From NCBI GenBank assembly GCA_044425555.1, contig JAWXVF010000006.1, positions 1 to 43,125 on the forward strand: a DNA stretch of 43,125 nucleotides, written 5' to 3'. Source of the DNA: JAWXVE01 sp044425555. Lineage in GTDB: Bacteria > Bacillota > Clostridia > Lachnospirales > Lachnospiraceae. A program made the translations under genes and the position numbers. Every line of letters begins with the position of its first letter. Position 1 is the stretch's first letter. A model generated the notes under the pieces. The model did no database searches. It worked only from the letters and a program-made list of their open reading frames with translations, and was not told where the DNA came from. Shown one piece after another: positions 32,250 through 40,309 of the stretch.

Positions 32250-32558
32250 ATGAATATTGGTGAAAAATTTATTTTACTCAGACAATCAAAAAATATAAGT
32301 ATATACAAGTTATCAAAAATGTCTGATATATCAGAAAACTACATACGAACCATTGAAAAAGGACGCAGTCAGCCATCTATTCAAGTGGCAGAACGATTAT
32401 TAATCTCACTAGGTACAACAATTCCAGAATTTTTTAACGATAGCGAAGAAGTCATCTATCCTAACGATTTCGAAAAAGAACTCATTCAATCGGTCCGTAT
32501 GTTAAGTGAGGAAAAAGCTCAGTCAATTCTTCATATTGCAAAATTGCTTAATCAATAA
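32250..32558 (+). CDS. XRE-family transcriptional regulator
   Basis: A 102-residue DNA-binding protein. The N-terminal 60 residues are a Cro/CI-type helix-turn-helix (KFILLRQSKNISIYKLSKMS, then SENYIRTIEKGRSQPSIQV). The remaining 35 residues form a short helical dimerisation-like tail (EKELIQSVRMLSEEKAQSIL). A strong RBS (AGGAGGTATTCAA) precedes the ATG. The upstream region contains a near-palindrome GTTGTAATTGCAAC at about 32174, a possible operator. Its target may be the divergent gene at 31607. Confidence 0.85.
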   Translation: MNIGEKFILLRQSKNISIYKLSKMSDISENYIRTIEKGRSQPSIQVAERLLISLGTTIPEFFNDSEEVIYPNDFEKELIQSVRMLSEEKAQSILHIAKLLNQ

Positions 32559-32594
32559 CATATCCAATGAACAGTACGAGAGGTGTAGGTAACA

Positions 32595-34328
32595 CTACAC
32601 TTCCTCTAACCCCTCAATATTACTAGAGGCAATCATCGAGTAATTCGTATAATATACTACAAATCCCAATTTACCACCTGATGGTTTCTTAACATTCTTC
32701 TTCCTTGTGTAATCTATTTCTACTTTCTCTTGACCACGTCCTTTAGAGTAATATGCTGCCAATGCAGCTGCTTCTTCAAACGTTCGATCCGATAATTCCT
32801 CCCCTGTCACTTTTACAATTACATGTGAGCCTGGAATTCCTTTTGTATGAAACCACCAATCATTACCTGTTGCAAAACGAAATGTTAATTCTTCATTTTG
32901 TAGATTGTTTTTCCCTATGTAGATATCATCTCCATCACTACTCTTGTAATGAAATGGCTTACTTGTAATCTTCTCCTTTTTATGATGATATTTTCTTCTA
33001 ATATAACCACTTTGCATTAATTCCTCTTTAATTTCCACCAAGTCTTCTTCTTTTACTGCAATGTCTAGGGCATTGCTAATAGATTCTAGATGAAGAATTT
33101 CTGCATAAGTTTCTTCTGTCAGAGTCGTTAAAGCTTCATGGGTTCTTTTTAATTTTCCATACTTATCAAAATATTTCTTAGCATTTTCTATGGGTGTTAA
33201 TTGCGAATCAAGTGGAATTTTCATCTTCTTATCTTCGTAATAATTAAGTACCTCTATGGATTTCTCTCCTGCATCAATTCCATATCCATAAGTATTTAGT
33301 AACTCTCCATAAATACGATACGTTTCTTTTTGATTGGTATCTTCTAATTGCTTCTTTTGAAGTGTATACTTCTTCTTGTTTCTCTCCATAGCCACTTGAA
33401 CAACATGACGTAAATCAGAAGATTTCTGACGTATACGTGTTACAATACTTTTTTCTTTATAATAACTTTCTAATAATTCCGATATTGCCTGATAGGAAGA
33501 TGATCTATTTGTTTCATATATGGTAAGTGTTATACTCGCATATTCAATAGGTTGTATACCGTCGTAATAAATACAAGAAATAAATGCACCCTTTTTAATA
33601 TCTTCCATTAGAGAAATTACTACATCTGCTAACTTCTCAATAGATTCTTGGTCTAGCAAGGATACGATACAATCACTTTGAATATTTGCACGGTGACAAC
33701 ATTCCTTAGCAATGATAGGTGAAATCCCTGTAAGGCCACAATAAATTGCTTGATAAACAGGTTTTTCCACTCCATGAATCACCTCTATAAACGTTTCTCT
33801 AGTCATCTCTAGTGGATTATACTTTTCTTGGGCTACTGGTACAAAATAGCTTCTCCCAGGAAGTACTTCCCTAAGAGAACTAACCATCCCCGAAATATGT
33901 TTCACACTATCTATAATGACTTCTTTATGATTAAGCAACATAATATTACTATGCTTTCCCATCATCTCCACCACAAGGTACTTGATACAAACATCCCCTA
34001 ATTCGTTCAAATGTTGAATCTCTATGCGAATAATACGTTCAAAATCTGGTTGCTGTACACTTAGAATTCGTCCATTTTGCAGATGTTTTCGCAATAACAT
34101 ACAGAAATTAGGAGCTGTTAGTGGACTTGGCTTATTCTTCGTTGTAAAATACACTAAAGGCAGAGAGGCATTCACCGATATTATGAGGCGATACTGCATT
34201 CCATTATTTTTCAAAGTTAATAATAACTCATCTTGTTCTGGTTGTGCAATCTTTACAATCCTACCTCCTACAATTTGATTGTTACACTCTTTTACAATGG
34301 TTGCAATGGTAATCCCATCAAATGCCAT
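32595..34328 (-). CDS. rqcH: Ribosome quality-control factor RqcH (NFACT / fibronectin-binding family)
   Basis: A 577-residue protein that binds stalled 50S subunits and recruits tRNA-Ala to add C-terminal Ala tails. The NFACT-N domain begins MAFDGITIATIVKEC and includes PLTAPNFCMLLRKHLQNGRI. A coiled-coil CC-HhH region fills the middle. The NFACT-R domain near the C-terminus has DDIYIGKNNLQNEELTFRFA and DWWFHTKGIPGSHVI. Start 34328 follows AAGGAATAGAA; a longer frame adds residues that overlap a terminator. Length fits the family. Earlier annotations call it fibronectin-binding protein. Confidence 0.93.
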   Translation of the reverse strand: MAFDGITIATIVKECNNQIVGGRIVKIAQPEQDELLLTLKNNGMQYRLIISVNASLPLVYFTTKNKPSPLTAPNFCMLLRKHLQNGRILSVQQPDFERIIRIEIQHLNELGDVCIKYLVVEMMGKHSNIMLLNHKEVIIDSVKHISGMVSSLREVLPGRSYFVPVAQEKYNPLEMTRETFIEVIHGVEKPVYQAIYCGLTGISPIIAKECCHRANIQSDCIVSLLDQESIEKLADVVISLMEDIKKGAFISCIYYDGIQPIEYASITLTIYETNRSSSYQAISELLESYYKEKSIVTRIRQKSSDLRHVVQVAMERNKKKYTLQKKQLEDTNQKETYRIYGELLNTYGYGIDAGEKSIEVLNYYEDKKMKIPLDSQLTPIENAKKYFDKYGKLKRTHEALTTLTEETYAEILHLESISNALDIAVKEEDLVEIKEELMQSGYIRRKYHHKKEKITSKPFHYKSSDGDDIYIGKNNLQNEELTFRFATGNDWWFHTKGIPGSHVIVKVTGEELSDRTFEEAAALAAYYSKGRGQEKVEIDYTRKKNVKKPSGGKLGFVVYYTNYSMIASSNIEGLEEV

Positions 34329-34355
34329 TTCTATTCCTTCCTTTCTTCTTGTTAC

Positions 34356-34389
34356 AAAAGCCCATGTGTAACTTCCCACATAGGCTTTT
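34356..34389 (-). terminator. Terminator between glgA and rqcH
   Basis: Minus strand AAAAGCCTATGTG, 8-base loop, CACATGGGCTTTT with one U-G pair. It starts 7 bp after the glgA stop and ends 28 bp before the rqcH ATG. Confidence 0.75.
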
Positions 34390-34395
34390 TACTTC

Positions 34396-35847
34396 TTATG
34401 AAGTTTCTATTAACCATTCATACATTTCTTGATACTTTTCCGCTGATACTTTCCATGAGAAATCTGCTTTCATAGCTCTTTCTACTAACCCATTCCACTC
34501 TTTTTTTCGATTGTAATAAACAGCTTCTGCATAGCGAATAGTTGCCATCATCTCATGGGCATTGTAATTAGAAAAGCTAAATCCATTCCCTGTATTCTCA
34601 TACTCATTATATGGTTGTATGGTATCTTTTAATCCACCTGTTTCTCGAACAATAGGTAGTGTTCCATAACGAAGTGACATTAACTGACTCAATCCACATG
34701 GCTCAAATAAAGATGGCATGAGAAACGCATCAGAGGCTGCATATATTTTATGAGACATTTCTTCTGAATAATAAATATTAGCAGAAACCTTTCCATGATA
34801 TTTCCAGTCAAAATGACGGAACATATTCTCATACTGCTCATCTCCAGTTCCTAGCACTACAATTTGCATATCTTCATTACAAAGCTCGTCCATCATATAG
34901 GCTATTAAATCAAATCCTTTTTGGTCAGTTAATCTTGATACAATTCCTACCAAAAAAGTTTTATCATTTTGTTCTAGTCCTAATGTCTTTTGTAAGTCGC
35001 GTTTGTTCTTAATCTTATTACGCTTAACAGTATCTACATCGTAATTACACGCAATCATAGGGTCTGTTTCCGGCGAATACTCTCCATAATCAATCCCATT
35101 TACAATTCCTCGTAGATCCGAACTACGTGCTGCTAATAAACCGTCCATCCCTTCTCCAAAAAATGGGGTGGTAATCTCTTTCGCATATGTATCACTTACT
35201 GTTGTAATGGCATCTGCATATACTAATCCACCTTTTAATAAGTTTGCATTCTCATAAGCTTCTAATTTATCAGGTGCAAAATAGTAAGATGATAATCCTG
35301 TTATACTCTGAATAGTCCTTACATCCCACTTCCCTTGAAACTTCAGATTATGAATAGTCATAACCGATTTCGCGTTCACAAAGTAATCATTTCCTTGAAA
35401 ACGCTCTTTCATATAAACAGGAATTAATCCAGTCTGCCAATCATGACAATGAACCACATCTGGCTTAAAATCTATTAATGGCATAGCTGATAACGCTGCT
35501 TTTGAAAAAAATGTAAACTTCTCAATATCTAAATACGTATTATCACTATATGGTTGTTCCCCATTAAAGTACTCTTCATTATCAATAAAATAATAAGTGA
35601 TTCCATCTAAAACAGTTTCCAAAACTCCTACGTATTCTTGTTTCCAATTGAAGTCTAGATAAAAATGTGTACGATATATGAGCATATCCTTATATTGCTC
35701 TTTCATTGCAGCGTACTTTGGCAATACAACTCTCACATCAAATTGTGTGGCATCTATTGCTGCTGGTAGAGATCCTACCACGTCTGCCAATCCACCTGTT
35801 TTAATAAAGGGTACTGATTCTGAAGCTATAAAAAGAATATTTTTCAT
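34396..35847 (-). CDS. glgA: Glycogen synthase (ADP-glucose type)
   Basis: A 483-residue GT5 glycosyltransferase that extends alpha-1,4-glucan from ADP-glucose. KTGGL at 16-20 is the ADP-glucose-binding motif. Other signatures are VHCHDWQTGLIPVYMKERF, VGIVSRLTDQKGFDLIAYMM, and PSLFEPCGLSQLMSLRYGTL with the catalytic-region glutamate. Length is normal. AGGAGGAACGGGA precedes the ATG. No glgB, glgC or glgD is next to it, so the rest of the glycogen pathway would be elsewhere. It is separated from rqcH by a terminator. Confidence 0.95.
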   Translation of the reverse strand: MKNILFIASESVPFIKTGGLADVVGSLPAAIDATQFDVRVVLPKYAAMKEQYKDMLIYRTHFYLDFNWKQEYVGVLETVLDGITYYFIDNEEYFNGEQPYSDNTYLDIEKFTFFSKAALSAMPLIDFKPDVVHCHDWQTGLIPVYMKERFQGNDYFVNAKSVMTIHNLKFQGKWDVRTIQSITGLSSYYFAPDKLEAYENANLLKGGLVYADAITTVSDTYAKEITTPFFGEGMDGLLAARSSDLRGIVNGIDYGEYSPETDPMIACNYDVDTVKRNKIKNKRDLQKTLGLEQNDKTFLVGIVSRLTDQKGFDLIAYMMDELCNEDMQIVVLGTGDEQYENMFRHFDWKYHGKVSANIYYSEEMSHKIYAASDAFLMPSLFEPCGLSQLMSLRYGTLPIVRETGGLKDTIQPYNEYENTGNGFSFSNYNAHEMMATIRYAEAVYYNRKKEWNGLVERAMKADFSWKVSAEKYQEMYEWLIETS

Positions 35848-35915
35848 TCCCGTTCCTCCTATGTTTTATACTCCCTCTATTATACAACAAGTTCCCTTAT
35901 AAGAAAAGAACTATC

Positions 35916-36437
35916 TTACAAATCACGATATTGTAAACGAATTTTATCTGCAATTAATGCAATAAATTCCGAATTAGTAGGTTTCCCTTTCCCAGTATGT
36001 ACCGTGTATCCAAACAAGGCATCTAATGTTTCCATTTTCCCTCGACTCCAAGCCACCTCAATAGCATGACGAATCGCACGCTCCACACGACTTGGAGTAG
36101 TTCGAAATTGTTTTGCAATCGTTGGGTAGAGAATTTTTGTAATAGAATTCAACATCTCTAAATCTTCTACTGACATCATAATCGCTTCTCGTAAATATTG
36201 ATACCCTTTTATATGAGCAGGTACACCAATTTCATGAATCATATCTGTAACATCTCGTTCTAAATCTTTCTTTGTCTTTGGTTCATTAGAAGGAATGATA
36301 CTTTCTACAATTCCTTCTGCATTTCTTCCAGGTACCGATATCATAATCTGAAATTCTCGATCCTTACTCATTAGTTCTGTTAGTATTTGAAACATTTTCT
36401 CCTGATCTTTTGTAGAAATTACGTCTAATTGTTCCAT
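35916..36437 (-). CDS. Spo0A-type DNA-binding protein lacking a receiver domain
   Basis: A 173-residue protein. Residues about 58-170 match the Spo0A output domain: HEIGVPAHIKGYQYLREAI (68-86), SITKILYPTIAKQF, the recognition helix region SRVERAIRHAIEVAWSRG (116-133) and KPTNSEFIALIADKIRL. The usual N-terminal phosphoacceptor receiver (about 120 residues) is missing; instead there are about 55 residues (MEQLDVISTKDQEKMFQILT, then FQIMISVPGRNAEGIVESII) that I cannot place. A good RBS (GGAGG) precedes ATG 36437, so it is an intact gene, not a fragment. It presumably binds 0A-box-like DNA without phosphorylation (inference). Confidence 0.85.
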   Translation of the reverse strand: MEQLDVISTKDQEKMFQILTELMSKDREFQIMISVPGRNAEGIVESIIPSNEPKTKKDLERDVTDMIHEIGVPAHIKGYQYLREAIMMSVEDLEMLNSITKILYPTIAKQFRTTPSRVERAIRHAIEVAWSRGKMETLDALFGYTVHTGKGKPTNSEFIALIADKIRLQYRDL

Positions 36438-36490
36438 TCTTAGCCTCCATTTGCATAAATATACAAGTTGTGATTATATTTTCCAACTTC

Positions 36491-36520
36491 ATTATAATAG
36501 AATGTCGCATTATGAATCAA
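36491..36520 (-). promoter_or_regulatory. Promoter of the Spo0A-type gene with a 0A-box-like site
   Basis: Minus strand TTGATT (36515-36520), 18 bp, TATAAT (36491-36496). In the spacer, plus-strand TGTCGCA (36503-36509) differs from the 0A box TGTCGAA at one base, hinting at autoregulation or Spo0A control. Confidence 0.4.
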
Positions 36521-36606
36521 TCATTTCTCATCGCAATATTTGTCAAGAATTCCTTGTATTTGCTTGCATCATTCCTTCCACAACATTAGATTTGTTTTTT
36601 CTACAA

Positions 36607-36807
36607 TTAATTTCCACGTTTTTTGTTCTTTTTAGGCTTTTTATGGTGCCTACATTCTTTACAAATTCCTTTCCAACAGACAATTCTTTTCATTTTCTTT
36701 GGTAGTTCTTTCCCATTTTTCTCTTTATAAACTTCTAATGTTACAATATCACACTCTTCTTGTGTAATTTCATCATCCACAATTAAGCATCGGTATCCAT
36801 ATTCCAT
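36607..36807 (-). CDS. Small basic Cys-containing protein, unknown
   Basis: A 66-residue product that I do not recognise. It starts 2 bp after the stop of the GH18 gene, with AGAGGAATAAG as RBS, so translational coupling is likely. The first half is acidic (LIVDDEITQEECDIVTLEVY); the second half is basic with CWKGICKEC and a Lys-rich end (HHKKPKKNKKRGN). Cys44, Cys49 and Cys52 with His residues could bind a metal. No signal peptide. Confidence 0.55.
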   Translation of the reverse strand: MEYGYRCLIVDDEITQEECDIVTLEVYKEKNGKELPKKMKRIVCWKGICKECRHHKKPKKNKKRGN

Positions 36808-36809
36808 TC

Positions 36810-37823
36810 TTATTCCTCTAACCCTTTCTTTAATACCGTTGTTAATGTATACGTTTGATCTTGTTCATACTCCCAAAACATCATTCCGTACATACCATTC
36901 TCTTTTACATACGCCGTTTTGTATCGTAAGGTTTCTTCATCTTCGTAGGTAATAAAGGTATCCCCATTAAAAAGATAGCAAGCTTTTGCTTCTTCATCAA
37001 AATATCGCTTATACGTAGCATCTTTTTGTAATAAGTCTACTATTTGATTGTAACGATAGAAATCATGTTTCTCTGGATACCCTGTAACTCCCAATCCATT
37101 GTTTCTATTCTCTAATCCACTCCATACTCGTCCGTAAAAAGTTCCACCCATCACAATCTTATTCATAGGTACTCCTTCTTCTACAAATCGACGCACTGCA
37201 TAATCAGAATTAGGAGCATCTGGTTCTACTTTACTAGGGTATAGATTCGCCAAATGACCTGTCATCGTAGACATTCCATTGTGAAAATCATAAGTCATCA
37301 ATTGTACATAGTCAAGATACGTTACTACTTCTGCCATATTCGTTGCTTCTAAATACTCATCTAGTCCTCCCGCAGCAATGGATAAAGTCTTATAAGTTGG
37401 TAATTCTGACAATTGCTCTCTAAACTCAGCAAGTAATAAGGTAAAGTTCTCTTTATCTTCTGGCATAGCATGAATTACATCATTCCCAATACAAGGATAT
37501 TCCCAATCCAAATCTAATCCATCTAACTCTTCTTTAACTAGAATCTCCACTGCAGAACGTGCCAATTCTATTCTACCTTCTTTGGTAGCAGCAGCTTGGG
37601 AAAAACCATCAGCAGCCCATCCACCAATGGATAAGATAAATTGGATATTGGGTTTAATCCCTTTAATACGCTCCATTGCTTTACGATCCGCTTCCCAGTA
37701 CACTTGTCCCTTGTCATTAATCAAACCAAAGGCAATATGAATGCTATCTAAAGCCTTAATATCATGCTCCTTCATTAAATGCAAACTCTTGGTTTCACAG
37801 TATCCTAATAATTGTTGTTTCAT
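36810..37823 (-). CDS. Glycoside hydrolase family 18 protein without signal peptide
   Basis: A 337-residue GH18 barrel. The catalytic DxxDxDxE is complete (Asp101, Asp104, Asp106, Glu108 in DGLDLDWE). SIGGWAADG (strand 3), VQLMTYDFHN (strand 6), GGTFYGRVW and the final MFWEYEQD match chitinase-like enzymes. GH18 members cleave beta-1,4-linked GlcNAc polymers, and in spore formers some act on cortex or wall. The start MKQQLLGYCETKSL has no hydrophobic signal and AAGGAGTATATACC precedes ATG 37823, so it is predicted cytoplasmic, or delivered to the spore by another route. It is coupled to the small Cys-containing gene. Confidence 0.88.
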   Translation of the reverse strand: MKQQLLGYCETKSLHLMKEHDIKALDSIHIAFGLINDKGQVYWEADRKAMERIKGIKPNIQFILSIGGWAADGFSQAAATKEGRIELARSAVEILVKEELDGLDLDWEYPCIGNDVIHAMPEDKENFTLLLAEFREQLSELPTYKTLSIAAGGLDEYLEATNMAEVVTYLDYVQLMTYDFHNGMSTMTGHLANLYPSKVEPDAPNSDYAVRRFVEEGVPMNKIVMGGTFYGRVWSGLENRNNGLGVTGYPEKHDFYRYNQIVDLLQKDATYKRYFDEEAKACYLFNGDTFITYEDEETLRYKTAYVKENGMYGMMFWEYEQDQTYTLTTVLKKGLEE

Positions 37824-37863
37824 GGTATATACTCCTTCTCTTCTTGCTTAATTGTATGCTTCT

Positions 37864-37907
37864 AATAAAAAGAGACAACAGAATCTTTTCTTCCACATTC
37901 TGTTGTC
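37864..37907 (-). terminator. Intrinsic terminator of glyS
   Basis: Minus strand GACAACAGAAT, 12-base loop, ATTCTGTTGTC, then TCTTTTTATT. It starts about 50 bp after the glyS stop and precedes the GH18 start. Confidence 0.85.
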
Positions 37908-37955
37908 ATTCATCACTTCTTACTACTCTCTATTTCCTACCTATTTCTAATTACA

Positions 37956-39344
37956 TTAAAACGTAAATTTGTCTGCAAAATAAGTATCCAATTCACTAAT
38001 CTTCACACGAACTTGTTCCATAGAATCCCTAAAGCGAATAGTCACTGCTTGATCTTCTTCCGATTCAAAATCGTATGTAATACAAAATGGTGTGCCTATT
38101 TCATCTTGTCTACGATAACGTTTTCCAATATTTCCACGATCATCAAATTCACAATTATATTTCTTACTTAATTCCATGAAAATTTTCTCCGCACCTTCAT
38201 TTAACTTCTTGGATAATGGAAGAACCCCAATTTTCACTGGTGCAAGTGCAGGATGAAAACGAAGTACCGTACGTACATCTCCATCATTAATCTCTTCTTC
38301 ATCGTATGCACCACACAAGAACGCAAGGACTACACGATCTGCTCCAAGAGAAGGTTCAATAACGTATGGAATATATCGTTTATTCTGTTGATCATCAAAG
38401 TAGGTCATATCTTGTCCTGATACAGTCTGATGTTGTGTTAAATCATAATCGGTACGATCTGCAATTCCCCATAATTCCCCCCAACCAAATGGGAATAGGA
38501 ATTCAATATCCGTAGTAGCTTTAGAATAAAAAGAAAGTTCTTCTTGCTCATGATCTCTTACGCGCATTTCTTCTTCCTTCATTCCAAGTGTTAATAACCA
38601 ATCTATACAAAATTGTTTCCAGTAAGCAAACCACTCTAAATCTGTATCTGGTTCACAGAAAAATTCTAACTCCATTTGTTCAAACTCTCTTGTACGAAAC
38701 GTAAAGTTCCCTGGTGTAATCTCATTACGGAAGGACTTTCCTATTTGTCCAATTCCAAATGGCATTTTCTTTCTAGAAGTGCGTTGTACATTCTTAAAAT
38801 TCACAAAGATTCCTTGTGCAGTTTCTGGACGAAGATATACCGTATTCTTCGCATCTTCTGTTACCCCTTGAAAAGTCTTAAACATCAAATTAAATTGGCG
38901 AATGTCCGTAAAATTATGTTTTCCACAAGTAGGACACTCTACATGATGTTCGTCTATAAAAGATTTCATCTTCTCTTGCGCCCATGCATCAACCGCTTCC
39001 TCTAATGCAATATTATGTTCCTGTGCATAATCTTCTATAATCTTATCAGCACGAAAACGCTCATGGCATTCTTTACAATCCATAAGAGGATCTGAAAATC
39101 CTTGTAAATGACCTGATGCTACCCAAGTTTGTGGATTCATTAAAATGGCACAATCCACACCTACGTTGTATTGATTTTCCATAATAAACTTTTGCCACCA
39201 AGCTTTTTTTACATTATTCTTAAGCTCTACACCTAAATTTCCATAATCCCATGTATTAGCAAGACCTCCATAGATTTCTGATCCTGGATATACAAACCCT
39301 CTTGACTTAGCTAATGCCACAATTCTCTCCATTGACTTTTCCAT
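37956..39344 (-). CDS. glyS: Glycyl-tRNA synthetase (alpha2 type)
   Basis: A 462-residue class II synthetase that charges tRNA-Gly. It opens MEKSMERIVALAKSRGFVYP, with a start at 39344 after AAGGAG; an in-frame TTG at 39359 lies upstream of that RBS. Further motifs are GSEIYGGLANTWDYGNLGVE, a zinc-binding pair of CxxC (CKECHERF, CPTCGKHNF), LRPETAQGIFVNF, motif 2-like FRNEITPGNFTFRTREFEQM and the C-terminal anticodon-binding domain (GVLPLSKKLNEGAEKIF). This is the single-chain eukaryote-like form, not the alpha2beta2 form. It lies 29 bp after a lipoprotein gene. Confidence 0.96.
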   Translation of the reverse strand: MEKSMERIVALAKSRGFVYPGSEIYGGLANTWDYGNLGVELKNNVKKAWWQKFIMENQYNVGVDCAILMNPQTWVASGHLQGFSDPLMDCKECHERFRADKIIEDYAQEHNIALEEAVDAWAQEKMKSFIDEHHVECPTCGKHNFTDIRQFNLMFKTFQGVTEDAKNTVYLRPETAQGIFVNFKNVQRTSRKKMPFGIGQIGKSFRNEITPGNFTFRTREFEQMELEFFCEPDTDLEWFAYWKQFCIDWLLTLGMKEEEMRVRDHEQEELSFYSKATTDIEFLFPFGWGELWGIADRTDYDLTQHQTVSGQDMTYFDDQQNKRYIPYVIEPSLGADRVVLAFLCGAYDEEEINDGDVRTVLRFHPALAPVKIGVLPLSKKLNEGAEKIFMELSKKYNCEFDDRGNIGKRYRRQDEIGTPFCITYDFESEEDQAVTIRFRDSMEQVRVKISELDTYFADKFTF

Positions 39345-39373
39345 TATTCTCTCCTTCAATCCTTTTCTTACTT

Positions 39374-39976
39374 CTAATATATTACAATTGTCTGTGTCAT
39401 CAATTGACTTTCTAGCAATTCCATATCTCCACTTAACTCTAATCCCTTTGTGTAGAATCGAATAGGCTCTGGTACCCTGATTCCAACTACTTCATCTACA
39501 ATTACTACTGTAAAAGAATCACTTTCTTCTAACTCTCGAATCTGTTCCCTACTGTATGTAGCTTCTTCATCCACACCCATTAATTGAACATTCTTAGGAA
39601 TATAATCTAACTCTAAAGCTTCTTCTATACTTCCTATGAACAACATAATATCATTAAATTCTTGATAGTCAATGTTACTATCATATGTCATCTTCATCTT
39701 AACCATTTCATATTCTACTATTAATTGATCCAAAACTATTCTGCCACCCCCTATTGCTTCATGGTAACTCTCGATTTCTTGTTGAATCATCTCTCTTAAC
39801 GCTGTTGCACTATACTCTTGTTCGTTAAACTCTTCCACTAACACGTGCACAATCTCTTGATTCTGCGTAATAATCAAAGTACTCACTTCTGCATCTAGTT
39901 GCGTCACACCACAGCTGCTTATTAAGCTCATCACAAACACGACTAGTAAGCATATTCTTCCTGTTCTCTTCATCAT
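39374..39976 (-). CDS. Hypothetical lipoprotein
   Basis: A 200-residue protein with a lipoprotein signal (MMKRTGRICLLVVFVMSLIS, then SC with lipid-modified Cys22). The mature part is acidic with alternating strands and helices (VSTLIITQNQEIVHVLVEEF, QLIVEYEMVKMKMTYDSNID, SFTVVIVDEVVGIRVPEPI). I do not recognise the family. It is transcribed from a near-consensus promoter at 40011-40039 and is followed closely by glyS, so it may be co-transcribed with it. GGAGACAAG precedes the ATG. Confidence 0.75.
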   Translation of the reverse strand: MMKRTGRICLLVVFVMSLISSCGVTQLDAEVSTLIITQNQEIVHVLVEEFNEQEYSATALREMIQQEIESYHEAIGGGRIVLDQLIVEYEMVKMKMTYDSNIDYQEFNDIMLFIGSIEEALELDYIPKNVQLMGVDEEATYSREQIRELEESDSFTVVIVDEVVGIRVPEPIRFYTKGLELSGDMELLESQLMTQTIVIY

Positions 39977-40010
39977 CTTGTCTCCATTTCTACACCTTCA
40001 TATCTATCTA

Positions 40011-40039
40011 ATTATAAAGGAGTAGACTTTTAATTTCAA
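40011..40039 (-). promoter_or_regulatory. Promoter of lipoprotein-glyS
   Basis: Minus strand TTGAAA (40034-40039), 17 bp, TATAAT (40011-40016), about 35 bp before the start codon. No T-box leader is seen ahead of glyS. Confidence 0.7.
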
Positions 40040-40078
40040 CAATTATTTTACACATTTATAAAAACTATTTCGTTTTAC

Positions 40079-40107
40079 TTGACATAAGTTCTCATTTTTG
40101 ATATTCT
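40079..40107 (+). promoter_or_regulatory. Promoter of tRNA-Leu
   Basis: TTGACA (40079-40084), 17 bp, TATTCT (40102-40107), about 36 bp upstream of the tRNA. It is divergent from the lipoprotein promoter 40 bp away. Confidence 0.7.
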
Positions 40108-40142
40108 AACTAAGGTTTTACATATTTAATAGTAAGTCAAAT

Positions 40143-40226
40143 GCGCGAGTGCTGGAATTGGCAGACAGGCTAGACTAAGGATCTAGTGTTGGCAACGACG
40201 TGTGGGTTCAAGTCCCATCTTGCGCA
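40143..40226 (+). tRNA. tRNA-Leu, anticodon AAG
   Basis: An 84-base cloverleaf with a 7-bp acceptor stem (GCGCGAG with CTTGCGC), discriminator A, the D-arm GGAATTGGCAGACAGG, the anticodon arm CTAGA-CTAAGGA-TCTAG, a long variable arm typical of class II tRNA-Leu, and the T-arm GGGTTCAAGTCCC. The loop places AAG at positions 34-36, reading CUU and, if A34 becomes inosine, CUC/CUA. CCA is not encoded. It lies about 84 bp ahead of a helicase gene with no clear terminator between. Confidence 0.92.
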
Positions 40227-40260
40227 GTCTACAAACCTAGTGTTTATTCACATTTTGTTG

Positions 40261-40282
40261 ATAAAATATTTCAATATTTTAT
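40261..40282. promoter_or_regulatory. AT-rich inverted repeat ahead of dbpA
   Basis: ATAAAATATT, two bases, AATATTTTAT, perfect 10-bp arms. It lies 27 bp before the helicase ATG. It could be a weak hairpin or an operator. Confidence 0.4.
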
Positions 40283-40309
40283 GTAATGTTTCAAAAGGAC
40301 GGACAAAAT

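Noticed and set aside
38676..39005. Plus-strand 109-codon frame
   Set aside because: It is antisense to glyS, which has full family motifs, and has no RBS.
39345..39976. T-box leader for glyS
   Set aside because: No specifier or antiterminator structure is visible, and the space upstream is occupied by a lipoprotein gene.
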